Part shown: piece after piece, positions 35,159 to 44,903 of the stretch
Position numbering within the stretch: the stretch's first letter is position 1
How the letters are laid out: every line of letters starts with the position of its first letter
Source: CAZEQK01 sp964514395
GTDB lineage: Bacteria > Bacillota > Bacilli > Tepidibacillales > Tepidibacillaceae
Assembly: GCA_964514395.1 (NCBI GenBank)
Contig: CAZEQK010000010.1
Coordinates: 1 to 64,000 of the forward strand
Reading direction: 5' to 3'
DNA length: 64,000 nucleotides
Position numbers and translations under genes: made by a program
The notes under the pieces: model-generated
Databases searched by the model: none
Seen by the model: only the letters and a program-made list of their open reading frames with translations
What the model was told of the DNA's origin: nothing

Positions 35159-36381
35159 TGAAAGTAAAAAAATATATTGTTGATTCATTGCCAAAGGCTA
35201 TGGCACAAATTAAGGTGGATTTAGGAAACGATGCAATGATCTTACATACAAAAAAAATCAAAACTGGTGGCTTTTTAGGGCTATTTAGGAAGGAAAAAAT
35301 AGAGGTTATTGCTGCAGTAGACAATACTACTAATAAACAAATAGCTACTTCACAAGCTGCTAATCATTCTATTAGCAAATCAAATACTGAAAAGGCAATT
35401 AAGTCTTATAATAATAACGCTTATCAGAATACTAGATCTTCTAATTCTACTATAGCTAATGATTACCCAAAAAAAGTAGAAACTCAATTAAATAGAGGTA
35501 AAGAAGAGAGTACAAGTGCTCTTTCAGCTGAAGTAAGTGAAATTAAAAAAATGATGATAAAAATGATGATAAACCAATCTGATAGCACAAATGTTCAAAA
35601 CTATCAGAAAAATGTTAAACTAATTTATGAAAGATTAATCAAACAAGGTGTAAAAGAAGAGGTTGTTCAGAATATTATTGAAAATGTTTTAAACAGAAAT
35701 GAAGAACGTATAGATAGCATAGATATGTGGCAGGTTGTAAAAGAGCAAATCATACATAAATTTAAAGCTAATGGTGCAAACAGAGAAATAGATACTGATG
35801 TGAAGGTTGTTCATTTTGTCGGACCAACTGGAGTAGGTAAAACGACGACAATTGCTAAGCTTGCTGCAGAAAAAGTATTAAAACAAAAGAAAAAAATAGC
35901 CTTTATCACGGCTGATACATATAGAATAGGTGCAGTTGATCAATTGAGGACCTATGCAGAAATATTACATGCTCCGATAGAAGTTGTTTTTTCTCCTCAA
36001 GACACTCATAAAGCGATTGAAAAATTAAGTAGCTACGACTTAATACTGATGGATACAGCTGGTAGAAATTATCATAATGATATGTATATATCTGAATTAA
36101 ATAATATTTTGACAAAAACGGTAAAAAGCACTACTTACTTAGTGGTAAGTTTAACTCATAAGTATGAAGATATGCTATCAATATTAGAACAATTTAAAAA
36201 GATAAATATCGATAAAGTATTATTTACTAAATTTGATGAAACTTTAACTTATGGATCAATGTTAAATATTATGACAATGTTCCCATATGAAGCTTCTTAT
36301 GTCACACATGGACAAAATGTACCTGATGATATCGAAGTATTTAACGAAGAGAAAATGGCAAGAGCTATATTGGGGGTTTAA
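35158..36381 (+). CDS. flhF: flagellar GTPase FlhF
   Basis: FlhF is an SRP-type GTPase that sets flagellar number and position. The 407-residue protein has a basic N-terminus (MKVKKYIVDSLPKAMAQIK), a low-complexity Asn/Ser linker (about 55-125), and the NG domain with P-loop GPTGVGKT at 222-229, DTYRIGAVDQLRTYAE and DTAGR. It overlaps flhA by one base and lies before its partner flhG. Confidence 0.95.
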   Translation: MKVKKYIVDSLPKAMAQIKVDLGNDAMILHTKKIKTGGFLGLFRKEKIEVIAAVDNTTNKQIATSQAANHSISKSNTEKAIKSYNNNAYQNTRSSNSTIANDYPKKVETQLNRGKEESTSALSAEVSEIKKMMIKMMINQSDSTNVQNYQKNVKLIYERLIKQGVKEEVVQNIIENVLNRNEERIDSIDMWQVVKEQIIHKFKANGANREIDTDVKVVHFVGPTGVGKTTTIAKLAAEKVLKQKKKIAFITADTYRIGAVDQLRTYAEILHAPIEVVFSPQDTHKAIEKLSSYDLILMDTAGRNYHNDMYISELNNILTKTVKSTTYLVVSLTHKYEDMLSILEQFKKINIDKVLFTKFDETLTYGSMLNIMTMFPYEASYVTHGQNVPDDIEVFNEEKMARAILGV

Positions 36382-36387
36382 ATAAAA

Positions 36388-37269
36388 ATGGTGTATGATC
36401 AGGCTGCTGGATTAAGAAGAAAAGTTGAGATGAATGGAGAAAGCAATAATCCAACAAAAGTGATAACAATCACTAGTGGAAAAGGTGGGGTGGGAAAATC
36501 AAATGTAACCCTTAATTTTGCGCTTGCTCTTTTAGAAAGTGGATTAAAACCTGTAATATTAGATGCAGATATGGGCTTAGCAAATATTGATGTATTGATG
36601 GGAGTTGCACCAAAATATAGTTTAATTGATATGCTCCAAGATAATTTGAAAATTTGGGATGTAATGGAGAAAGGACCTAATGGTCTTGAATTTATTGCAG
36701 GTGGTTCAGACCTTGAAAATATCTTAGAGCTTAAGAAAAATAATTTACCATATTTATTTGATCAATTATTACTATTAAACGGCTATGTAGATACTATTCT
36801 AATAGATACAGGGGCAGGATTGAATCATGATTCGCTAAAATTTATTCTTTCATCTGATGAGGTATTCTTAATTACAACGACAGAGCCGACATCCATTACC
36901 GATACATATGCAATGATAAAAATGATCCAATCAAAGAAAAAGGACTTAAAAATTAATCTAGTAATCAATCAGGTGGCTAGTGAACAAGAAGGCTTTAGCA
37001 CTTCAGATCGCATCAAATTAGTTTCTAAAAGATTTTTAAATTATGAAATAAATCTATTAGGATTTGTATTTGCAGATGAAGCCGTAACAAAGGCCGTAAA
37101 AAAACAAGAGCCTTTTTATTTATCATATCCAAATAGTAAAGCAACAAAAAGTATAAAGCTTCTAGTCGAAGCATATAGAAATGATCTTTTAAGCAATCAA
37201 AGCAATCAATCTCAGTCAAATGGAGTAAAATCATTTTTAGAAAAAATGTCATTTTGGATACGAAAATAG
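36388..37269 (+). CDS. flhG: MinD-like ATPase FlhG/YlxH
   Basis: FlhG is an ATPase that restrains FlhF and controls flagellar number. The 293-residue protein has the deviant Walker A GKGGVGKS (31-38), the switch motif VILDADMGLANIDVLMG and IDTGAGL. The region before the P-loop (DQAAGLRR) resembles the FlhF-activating peptide (DQAxxLR). It follows flhF by 6 bp. Confidence 0.93.
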   Translation: MVYDQAAGLRRKVEMNGESNNPTKVITITSGKGGVGKSNVTLNFALALLESGLKPVILDADMGLANIDVLMGVAPKYSLIDMLQDNLKIWDVMEKGPNGLEFIAGGSDLENILELKKNNLPYLFDQLLLLNGYVDTILIDTGAGLNHDSLKFILSSDEVFLITTTEPTSITDTYAMIKMIQSKKKDLKINLVINQVASEQEGFSTSDRIKLVSKRFLNYEINLLGFVFADEAVTKAVKKQEPFYLSYPNSKATKSIKLLVEAYRNDLLSNQSNQSQSNGVKSFLEKMSFWIRK

Positions 37270-37280
37270 AGGTGATCTAG

Positions 37281-38354
37281 ATGGGAAATATAAAGGTTTT
37301 AGTTGTCGATGATTCGTTATTTATGAGAAGGATGATTACTGATTTAATACAAGAAAGCGAAAATATTGAAGTAGTAGCTACCGCAAAAGATGGTTTAGAT
37401 GCCATTAATAAAGTAGAGCAATTTTCACCAGATATCATAACTTTAGATGTTGAAATGCCTGTAATAAATGGTATAGAAGCATTAAAAGCCATTATGGAAA
37501 AACATCCAGTTCCTGTTATTATGCTGAGTAGAAAAACCAAACAGGGTACTGATACCACCATTCAAGCTTTGCAATTAGGTGCCTTTGATTTTTTGGCCAA
37601 GCCATCAGGTGGTAGCTCATCTGATATTAATGAGATAAAAGATGAATTAATAGATAAAATATTAATTGCTAATGAACAAAAAGAAAAGTGGATCAAACAA
37701 TGGCATCATTCAAATAATAGAAAAGAGATAAGCACTAAAAAAGTAGAAAGAATTATTGAGTATCCCAAGCAAACAAACGGTTATTTTGATGGTATTGTTG
37801 CAGTTGGGACTTCCACTGGAGGGCCAAAGGCTTTACAAGAAGTAATATCAAACATACCAAGTAATTTTCCATATCCTATACTAATCGTACAGCATATGCC
37901 TGCTGGTTTTACAAATTCTTTAGCTAGTAGATTGAACAATATAGCAAAAATACATGTAACTGAAGCGATAGATGGTGAAACGATTAAACCAGCTACTGCA
38001 TATATAGCTCCTGGAAACTATCATATGACCATGAAAAAGACATCGGATCATTATAAAATAAATTTAAATCAAAAAGAACCTGTTCGTGGTCATCGACCAT
38101 CTGTTGATATCTTGTTTGAATCATTAATAGATATAAGGTTGAAAAAAGTTTTTGTAGTAATGACAGGAATGGGGCAGGATGGAACAAATGGGGTTAAAAT
38201 TGCTAAAAATGATAAAGATATTTTAATTGTCGAAAACGAGGATACCTGTGTTGTATATGGAATGCCAAAATCTGCAGTAACTACTGGATTAGTGGATGTG
38301 ATTGTACCCTTACATCAAATTGCAGATCATATTATTAGTAATGTACAAAATTAG
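37281..38354 (+). CDS. cheB: chemotaxis protein-glutamate methylesterase CheB
   Basis: CheB removes methyl groups from chemoreceptors during adaptation. The 357-residue protein has a receiver domain with Asp10/Asp11 and phospho-acceptor Asp56 (LDVEMPVING), a linker (about 115-165) and the methylesterase domain with Ser178 (GTSTGGPKAL), His205 (VQHMPAGFT) and MTGMGQDGTNG near residue 300. No cheR is present in this window. Confidence 0.95.
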   Translation: MGNIKVLVVDDSLFMRRMITDLIQESENIEVVATAKDGLDAINKVEQFSPDIITLDVEMPVINGIEALKAIMEKHPVPVIMLSRKTKQGTDTTIQALQLGAFDFLAKPSGGSSSDINEIKDELIDKILIANEQKEKWIKQWHHSNNRKEISTKKVERIIEYPKQTNGYFDGIVAVGTSTGGPKALQEVISNIPSNFPYPILIVQHMPAGFTNSLASRLNNIAKIHVTEAIDGETIKPATAYIAPGNYHMTMKKTSDHYKINLNQKEPVRGHRPSVDILFESLIDIRLKKVFVVMTGMGQDGTNGVKIAKNDKDILIVENEDTCVVYGMPKSAVTTGLVDVIVPLHQIADHIISNVQN

Positions 38355-38368
38355 AGGAGGTGGCAGAT

Positions 38369-40381
38369 ATGGAAGTAAATCAATACTTAGAGATTTTTTT
38401 GGAGGAATCAAAGGAGCATCTTCAATCTTTAAATGAAAAATTATTAGTGCTTGAAAAAGATGTAAATAACATCAATTTAATCAATGAGATTTTTAGATCT
38501 GCACATACTTTAAAGGGAATGGCAGCTACAATGGGCTATGAAAATATGGCTACCCTAACCCATGAAATGGAGAATCTGCTTGATCTTGTGCGAAATCACA
38601 AGAAAGCTGTAGATTCTAAATTCATGGATACTATTTTTAATAGTGTAGATGCATTAGAGCAAATGGTTATATCAATAAACGAAGGTGGAACTGATAAGGT
38701 TGATGTAACGAATTTAATACTTATGTTACAAAAAATATCAAATACTAGTTCTGCCATAAAGGAAAATGGCGAAGTTAAAACGAATGAGGAAGTTAAGAAT
38801 TTATTATTATCTTTTGATGAATATGAAAGGACTGTGATCAAACAGTCCATAGAAAGTGGCTTTTCAATCTATCAAGTATATGTAAAGATTGAAGAGGAGG
38901 CGGTATTAAAATCCGCCAGAATTTATATGGTTTTCCATGAACTAGAGAAATTTGGTGATGTACTTAAAACATCTCCTACTATTGAAGAATTACAGGATGA
39001 GGACTTTGGCAATCATTTTTATGCTATCTTTATCTCTAACGATAAGGAAAAAACGATTCATAAGGCGCTATTAAATATTTCTGAAATAAGTGAAGTGAAA
39101 ATCACCGGTATTAGTAAAGAACAATTTAGTATAAATAATGAGGAATCTGAAATAGATAAAGAAGAGATAAATGATTCAAATGAAGCTAAAGAGCCAAGTT
39201 TACATAATAATATACAAACTAGTAAAGCCCATTATGGAAAAATGATTAGGGTAGATATTGAACGATTAGATGAACTAATGAATTTATTTAGTGAATTAGT
39301 GATTGATCGAGGCCGATTAGAGCAGTTATCAGTTGAAATTAATCACCCTGAGCTTACAGATACAGTAGAACACATGAGTAGAATAAGTAGTAGTTTACAA
39401 AATAATATATTAAACTTACGTATGGTACCAATTGACCAAGTTTTTAATAGATTTCCTAGAATGATAAGAGATTTATCGAAAGATTTGCATAAAAATGTTC
39501 GTTTAGATATTTATGGTGCAGATACTGAGCTTGACAGAACAGTGATTGATGAAGTAGGAGATCCATTAGTTCATTTGCTAAGAAATGCAATCGACCATGG
39601 TTTGGAATTGATAGATGAAAGAAAAAAAATGAATAAAGATGACACTGGAAAAATAATCTTAAAGGCATACCATAGCGGAAATTATGTTTTTATTGAGGTA
39701 AGTGATGATGGTAAAGGAATCGATCGTGACAAGGTGTTGAAAAGCGCTATCGGAAAGGGCTTAATTAGACAAGAAGAAGTAAGTGATTTAACAGAGAAAC
39801 AAGTTCTAGATTTACTTTTTACTTCTGGGTTAAGCACTGCAGAACAAGTCACTGATATCTCAGGTAGAGGTGTTGGTTTGGATGTTGTAAAGTCTAAAAT
39901 AGAAGCATTGGGTGGATTTGTTTCGGTTGATTCTGAACAAGGTAAAGGTACTAAATTTACAATTCAATTACCATTGACTCTTTCAATCATTTCTTCCATG
40001 CTTATAAAAGTTGATGAGGAAAAATATGCTATTCCTTTGACCTCTATTATTGAGACGGCAATTATTAATAAAAAAGATATCCTGTTTGCTCATAATCAGG
40101 AGGTTATTGACTTTCGTGGTCGAATTGTTCCTTTAGTTTACTTGAAAAGCATTTTAGAGGTACCAAAAGATAGTGATTATGAAGAAGAACTATCGGTAGT
40201 TTTAGTTAGAAAAGGGGAAAAAATGGCCGGCTTGGTTGTTGATTCTTTTATTGGGCAACAAGAAATTGTCTTAAAAACACTTGGTTCTTATTTAACCAAT
40301 GTTTTCGCCGTATCAGGGGCTACGATTCTAGGTGATGGACAAGTTGCTTTAATTCTTGACACAAATGCTTTAATAAAATAG
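38369..40381 (+). CDS. cheA: chemotaxis histidine kinase CheA
   Basis: CheA phosphorylates CheY and CheB in response to receptors. ATG 38369 is 8 bp past AGAGGAGG; the GTG 38360 frame would overlap that site. The product of 670 residues has an Hpt domain with His46 (SAHTLKGMAAT), a CheY/B-binding middle domain (about 170-250), a dimerisation helix (RLDELMNLFSELVIDRGRLE), the ATPase with HLLRNAIDHGLE near residue 400 and DDGKGID, and a C-terminal CheW-like domain. Confidence 0.96.
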   Translation: MEVNQYLEIFLEESKEHLQSLNEKLLVLEKDVNNINLINEIFRSAHTLKGMAATMGYENMATLTHEMENLLDLVRNHKKAVDSKFMDTIFNSVDALEQMVISINEGGTDKVDVTNLILMLQKISNTSSAIKENGEVKTNEEVKNLLLSFDEYERTVIKQSIESGFSIYQVYVKIEEEAVLKSARIYMVFHELEKFGDVLKTSPTIEELQDEDFGNHFYAIFISNDKEKTIHKALLNISEISEVKITGISKEQFSINNEESEIDKEEINDSNEAKEPSLHNNIQTSKAHYGKMIRVDIERLDELMNLFSELVIDRGRLEQLSVEINHPELTDTVEHMSRISSSLQNNILNLRMVPIDQVFNRFPRMIRDLSKDLHKNVRLDIYGADTELDRTVIDEVGDPLVHLLRNAIDHGLELIDERKKMNKDDTGKIILKAYHSGNYVFIEVSDDGKGIDRDKVLKSAIGKGLIRQEEVSDLTEKQVLDLLFTSGLSTAEQVTDISGRGVGLDVVKSKIEALGGFVSVDSEQGKGTKFTIQLPLTLSIISSMLIKVDEEKYAIPLTSIIETAIINKKDILFAHNQEVIDFRGRIVPLVYLKSILEVPKDSDYEEELSVVLVRKGEKMAGLVVDSFIGQQEIVLKTLGSYLTNVFAVSGATILGDGQVALILDTNALIK

Positions 40382-40394
40382 GAGGACGATGAGG

Positions 40395-40874
40395 ATGAAT
40401 AATCAAACTGAACAAATAGTGGAAGAGTTAAAAGTAATCATATTTAAATTAAAAAGCGAGGAATATGGCGTTGATGTTAAACAGGTAAAATCTATTGAAA
40501 GAATGGAACATATTACAAGAGTTCCTAATACTCCTCCTTTTGTGAAGGGTGTTATAAATCTAAGGGGTGTAGTTATACCAATTATCGATTTACGGAAACG
40601 TTTTGGCTTAGAGCTAAAAGATTATAATGAAAGCACTCGAATTATTATTATAAATGTAGATGAAATGGAAGTCGGTTTAATTGTAGATGCAGCAAATGAT
40701 GTTATTGATATACCTGTAAGCACAATAGAACCTCCACCAAAAGTGGTAGGAGGAGTTGAGTCGATTTATTTACGTGGTGTTGCAAAGCTTTCTGATCGTC
40801 TACTAATCCTACTTAACTTAGATAAGGTGTTAAACCCAGAAGAAATAAAACAATTAGAAAAGTTTGGGTTGTAG
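40395..40874 (+). CDS. cheW: chemotaxis coupling protein CheW
   Basis: CheW links receptors to CheA. ATG 40395 fits the GGAGG at 40381-40385 better than ATG 40389. The product of 159 residues is an SH3-like fold with the blocks YGVDVKQVKSIERMEHITRV, GVINLRGVVIPIIDLRKRFG and VVGGVESIYLRGVAKL. cheC begins at its end. Confidence 0.95.
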   Translation: MNNQTEQIVEELKVIIFKLKSEEYGVDVKQVKSIERMEHITRVPNTPPFVKGVINLRGVVIPIIDLRKRFGLELKDYNESTRIIIINVDEMEVGLIVDAANDVIDIPVSTIEPPPKVVGGVESIYLRGVAKLSDRLLILLNLDKVLNPEEIKQLEKFGL

Positions 40875-40875
40875 T

Positions 40876-41493
40876 ATGATGAAAAGTAACTTAAAGGATA
40901 TTCAATTAGATCTTCTAAAAGAGGTAGGAAATATAGGAGCTGGAAATGCGGCAACAGCACTTTCTAAAATTATTCAGAAGCAAATAGATATGCATGTACC
41001 AAATGTTAAAGTTCTGCCATTTAATGAAATTGAGAAATTTTTAGGTGGCGTGGAGCAAACTGTCTTTGGTATCTTCTTACGTGTAGAGGGTGACGTCCCG
41101 GGAAATATGTTCTTTATCATGACGATTGAATCTACTCGAAAATTACTAAAACATCTTTTGAATGAAAATATAGATGATAGTCTAACATTATCGGATATAC
41201 AACATTCCGCGCTGAGTGAGATGGGGAATATATTACTAGGGTCCTATCTTTCGTCATTAGCAGATTTTACAAATTTAAAATTATCGCCAACTGTTCCTTC
41301 TATTGCTGTAGATATGGTAGGAGCTATTCTCAGCTTTGGTTTAATCCAAGCTAGTCAATTTAATGATGTAGCTATTGTTATTGAGACGGCATTTTTAGAA
41401 GGACAAGAATTAGTAGAGGGACATTTTTTCCTTATTCCTGACCCAGATGCATTCGACATATTATTTTCATCTTTAGGAGTCCCAATAGAATGA
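40876..41493 (+). CDS. cheC: CheY-P phosphatase CheC
   Basis: CheC dephosphorylates CheY and partners CheD in adaptation. ATG 40876, 1 bp after the cheW stop, is likely. The 205-residue product carries the two phosphatase motifs: LDLLKEVGNIGAGNAATALS and SALSEMGNILLGSYLSSL, each with the Glu and Asn pair. Only a weak ribosome binding site is visible, suggesting coupling to cheW. Confidence 0.93.
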   Translation: MMKSNLKDIQLDLLKEVGNIGAGNAATALSKIIQKQIDMHVPNVKVLPFNEIEKFLGGVEQTVFGIFLRVEGDVPGNMFFIMTIESTRKLLKHLLNENIDDSLTLSDIQHSALSEMGNILLGSYLSSLADFTNLKLSPTVPSIAVDMVGAILSFGLIQASQFNDVAIVIETAFLEGQELVEGHFFLIPDPDAFDILFSSLGVPIE

Positions 41494-41975
41494 ATGTAAT
41501 TCATGTAAAAATGGCAGATTTAAATACGGTAACGGCTCCTGATCATATAAAAACAACAGGACTGGGGTCTTGCGTAGGTATTCTGCTTTATGATACAAAA
41601 AAAAAAATAGCTGGAATGGCTCATATCATGCTTCCTGATTCAAATTTGGTATCAGTAGGAGAATTAAACAAGGCAAAGTATGCTGATACAGCTATTCCAT
41701 TACTACTTGAAGAGATGCAAAAACTGGGTGCGATCAAAAGAAATATTGTTGCAAAAATAGCTGGTGGTTCGCAAATGTTTAAATTTAAAGTAACAAGTGA
41801 TATGATGAGAATAGGACCAAGAAATGTTGATGCTTCAAAAGAAATGTTAAGTAAATATGAAATTCCAATTATAGCAGAGGATGTTGGTGGAGATATTGGA
41901 AGAACTATTGAGTTTGATACAGTTTCAGGCATCTTACATATAAGAACTGCTAACCAAGGGGTTACTGAAATATGA
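41490..41975 (+). CDS. cheD: chemoreceptor glutamine deamidase CheD
   Basis: CheD deamidates chemoreceptors and regulates CheC. The 161-residue protein has catalytic Cys28 in GLGSCVGI and His45 in GMAHIMLP. Its ATG overlaps the cheC stop (ATGA), and its own stop overlaps the next gene in the same way. That coupling matches the need for equal amounts of CheC and CheD. Confidence 0.95.
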   Translation: MNVIHVKMADLNTVTAPDHIKTTGLGSCVGILLYDTKKKIAGMAHIMLPDSNLVSVGELNKAKYADTAIPLLLEEMQKLGAIKRNIVAKIAGGSQMFKFKVTSDMMRIGPRNVDASKEMLSKYEIPIIAEDVGGDIGRTIEFDTVSGILHIRTANQGVTEI

Positions 41976-42343
41976 AGTCTCCATTAGATCGAAATCTCTT
42001 TGCTTTATTTATTGGAACTATATCTTTTTTCATTGTATTTGGTTTTAATATAGAAAGAAATCTATTTCTCACCTCACTATTAAGAGGTATTATTGCTTTT
42101 GCTATCTTTTTTACAATTAGTACTATTGCACATTTTCTCATATTTTTTATTGAGCAGGATAATGGGGAACAAATGTTAAATAAAAAGGATGAAAAAATTG
42201 AAGATTTGAAACATAATGTTAATGTTCGTACAATTGATGAAGATGATATAGATATGAATGAAATCTATCAAACATCAAAAAGTGATAATCAATTTAAACC
42301 ATTGAATTTTAAAAGATTAAAAGTCAAAGACGACGAGAAATAG
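41972..42343 (+). CDS. two-helix membrane protein of unknown function in che operon
   Basis: The 123-residue product has two hydrophobic helices (about residues 10-25 and 35-57: LFALFIGTISFFIVFGFNIE, then FAIFFTISTIAHFLIFFIE), a very acidic/basic cytoplasmic tail and a C-terminal KRLKVKDDEK. It overlaps cheD by ATGA and precedes sigD by 41 bp. B. subtilis has no equivalent gene there. I do not recognise a family; the position suggests a role near the chemotaxis or sigma-D switch. Confidence 0.75.
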   Translation: MKSPLDRNLFALFIGTISFFIVFGFNIERNLFLTSLLRGIIAFAIFFTISTIAHFLIFFIEQDNGEQMLNKKDEKIEDLKHNVNVRTIDEDDIDMNEIYQTSKSDNQFKPLNFKRLKVKDDEK

Positions 42344-42384
42344 TGTGATATAAAAATGTGTGAATTGAGGGAAGGTGTCATCAT

Positions 42385-43155
42385 ATGAAAAGCCAACAAC
42401 AAAAGAACGTAAATGAATTATGGGAAAATTGGCGAGAATATGATGATTCAGATGCCTATCAGCAATTGGTTGAACACTATATACGAATAGTTGATCAGGT
42501 TGTTGGAAAAATGAAATCTAATATTTCTACTGTGGTAACATTTGATGAATTAAAAAGTCATGGAATGTTGGGTTTTCTGGATGCACTAAAAAAATTCGAC
42601 TATAAAAGAGGATTACAATTCGAAACATATGCATCACTTAGAATACGCGGCTCTATTTTAGATGGTTTACGAGAAAATGATTGGATTCCTCGTTCTATTA
42701 GGGAAAAGGCAAAGAAGATTGAAAAAGCTTATCATGAATTGGAACAACAATATTTAAGGACAGTAACTGATGAGGAAATTATAGAATACTTACATATTGA
42801 TAAGGATGAGTTTTATCAGAATTTACAAGAAACATCGGCAATGAATTATTTGTCTCTTGATGAACCTCTTGATGATGAACATAGTAGTACTAGAAAAGAA
42901 ATGATATCAGATAATAAAGAAATAATTGACGATAAATTAAATCAGGAATTTTTAAAGGACATACTAGCTAAATCAATTGATCGATTACCTGAAAAAGAAA
43001 AGATTGTCATTTCTCTTTATTACTATGAAGAGTTGAATTTGACTGAAATATCCGAAGTTTTAGGTCTTTCAACATCAAGAATTTCACAGTTACATACAAA
43101 AGGTATTTATAGATTACGAGGTTCATTAGGTAGACAGAAGAAAAATTTATTCTAA
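42385..43155 (+). CDS. sigD: flagellar RNA polymerase sigma factor SigD/FliA
   Basis: SigD directs late flagellar, motility and autolysin genes. The 256-residue protein has region 2 (YDYKRGLQFETYASLRIRG-like sequence near residue 74), WIPRSIREKAKKIEKAYHELE of region 3 and the region 4 helix-turn-helix (LTEISEVLGLSTSRISQLHT). GGGAAGGTG precedes the ATG. Its target promoters, such as hag, are not in the window, and no anti-sigma factor flgM is nearby. Confidence 0.95.
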   Translation: MKSQQQKNVNELWENWREYDDSDAYQQLVEHYIRIVDQVVGKMKSNISTVVTFDELKSHGMLGFLDALKKFDYKRGLQFETYASLRIRGSILDGLRENDWIPRSIREKAKKIEKAYHELEQQYLRTVTDEEIIEYLHIDKDEFYQNLQETSAMNYLSLDEPLDDEHSSTRKEMISDNKEIIDDKLNQEFLKDILAKSIDRLPEKEKIVISLYYYEELNLTEISEVLGLSTSRISQLHTKGIYRLRGSLGRQKKNLF

Positions 43156-43176
43156 CCATGTTTCGGGGGGATTAAT

Positions 43177-44589
43177 ATGACAATAAGTTATGAGGAGTTG
43201 TTCAGTATTTTTGATATATTGATAGAAGATGCTGGAATGACTGCCTACATTGTTTTTAAAAATCGAGAAATATCAGAATCGTTATTATATGATGATATGA
43301 AGAGATTTTTAAATGAACATAATATTATCTTTGGATTAGACAACGATATGATTGCAAAAGTATGTGACAAACCTTCGGATTTTATCGATAAAAAAACAGG
43401 AATTGCAAGAGGGAAACCACAGACAAATGGGGAAGATGCATACATTAAATGGGAGTTAAATGAAGAAGTAACAAATAAACCAAAGGAATTACAGGACGGC
43501 AGTGTTGACTACTTTAATTTAAGTAAGATAAAAAATTTTAAAAAAGGTCAATTGATTGCAAAAAAAATCCCCGGAATAGATGGAGAACCAGGAATAAATG
43601 TAGCTGGTGAGGAAGTACCTCAAAAAAAAGGGAAGGATATACAATTAAAACAAGGTAAGAATGTTGTGTTAAATGATACGAAGGATAAGATATACGCAGC
43701 CATTGACGGACAATTTGCTATTACAGATAAAAATAAAATCAATGTTTTTCCAATCTATGAGGTTAATGGCGATCTCGATCTTAGCATAGGAAATATTGAT
43801 TTCGTTGGATCGGTAGTAGTTAGAGGTAACGTCCCGGATGGATTTAAAATTAAGGCTGATGGCGAGATAAAAGTGCATGGTAATGTAGAGGGAGCCGAGT
43901 TGATTGCAGGCGGAGATATTACTATTAAACAAGGAGTAATTGGTCATAATAAATCCTTGATTAAGTCTGGCAAAAGCTTTAAATCTTCTTATATTTTAGA
44001 TGGAAATGTAAGTGCGTCTGAGGATATTCTAGTAACACAAAGTATTATGCATAGTTATGTTAGTGCTGGCAATCAAGTAGCATGTAAAGGCACGAAAGGA
44101 ATCATTGTTGGTGGAAAGGTTCAGGCTGGGAAATCAGTTGTTGCAACATCAGTTGGCAATCATTTAGCTACATCTACAATTATTGAAGTAGGGATTCCTC
44201 CAGAGTTAAGAGATGAATTACAGAATATGCATAAAACAAAGATCGATTTAGTCACTTCTTTAGATAAAGTGGATAAGGGTATTAAGATGCTTGATAAGCT
44301 TAATGTGCAGGATGGGAAATTACCCCCAGATAAAAAAATGTTACAGGTAAATTTATTAAATCAACAAATTATTATAGAAAAAGAATTAAAAAGTATTAAA
44401 ATAAAAGAGAGTGACTTGGAAGAAAAACTTAGTAGCTATTATGATAATACCAATATTCAAGTTTTTAAAGAAATATATCCTGGTGTTAAATTAGTAATAG
44501 GACGAGCTATTAAAATAATTACTGTCGAATCTAAATACATGAAATTTGTACTTGAAGAAGGTGAGGTAATTCCAAAATCACTTAGATAA
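43177..44589 (+). CDS. fapA: FapA/DUF342 family polymer-organising protein
   Basis: The 470-residue protein carries the DUF342 (FapA) pattern: an N-terminal alpha/beta domain, a Gly-rich linker (KIPGIDGEPGINVAGEEVP), a right-handed beta-helix with repeats such as VRGNVPDGFKIKADGEIKVH, GNVEGAELIAGGDITIKQGV and KGTKGIIVGGKVQAGKSVVA, and a C-terminal coiled coil. Members are found beside flagellar and chemotaxis genes and are thought to be scaffolds. It follows sigD by 21 bp; the function here is inferred. Confidence 0.85.
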   Translation: MTISYEELFSIFDILIEDAGMTAYIVFKNREISESLLYDDMKRFLNEHNIIFGLDNDMIAKVCDKPSDFIDKKTGIARGKPQTNGEDAYIKWELNEEVTNKPKELQDGSVDYFNLSKIKNFKKGQLIAKKIPGIDGEPGINVAGEEVPQKKGKDIQLKQGKNVVLNDTKDKIYAAIDGQFAITDKNKINVFPIYEVNGDLDLSIGNIDFVGSVVVRGNVPDGFKIKADGEIKVHGNVEGAELIAGGDITIKQGVIGHNKSLIKSGKSFKSSYILDGNVSASEDILVTQSIMHSYVSAGNQVACKGTKGIIVGGKVQAGKSVVATSVGNHLATSTIIEVGIPPELRDELQNMHKTKIDLVTSLDKVDKGIKMLDKLNVQDGKLPPDKKMLQVNLLNQQIIIEKELKSIKIKESDLEEKLSSYYDNTNIQVFKEIYPGVKLVIGRAIKIITVESKYMKFVLEEGEVIPKSLR

Positions 44590-44604
44590 TAAGGAGGGGT
44601 TAGT

Positions 44605-44865
44605 GTGAGTTTTAAAATTATTGAATTACAACAAGCACTACCAAAAACATATGACATTGGAAAGATACAAAATCAGTTACATCAGCAATCAAATACGGAA
44701 CAAAGCATGCTTATGTCACAGTTGACAAAAATTGAAATAGAAAAAAGAAAAAAAACAGAAAAATCTTTAAAATCAGAAATGCATGAAAAAAACACGACAA
44801 AACATGCTAAAAGGCAACATTCAAATGACCCAAATAAGGGAAGATTTGTGGATTTAGAATTATAA
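44605..44865 (+). CDS. small Lys-rich hypothetical protein
   Basis: The 86-residue product starts at GTG 44605 behind AAGGAGGGG. It is hydrophilic and probably helical (IGKIQNQLHQQSNTEQSML, then EIEKRKKTEKSL), with a conserved-looking end DPNKGRFVDLEL. Similar short proteins ending in a D-P-x-K-G-x-x-(I/V)-D-(I/L) motif occur near sigD in other Firmicutes. The function is unknown. Confidence 0.75.
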   Translation: MSFKIIELQQALPKTYDIGKIQNQLHQQSNTEQSMLMSQLTKIEIEKRKKTEKSLKSEMHEKNTTKHAKRQHSNDPNKGRFVDLEL

Positions 44866-44903
44866 AATATTTTAATAACTAACAATTGAAGTTTGGTGAT
44901 GAA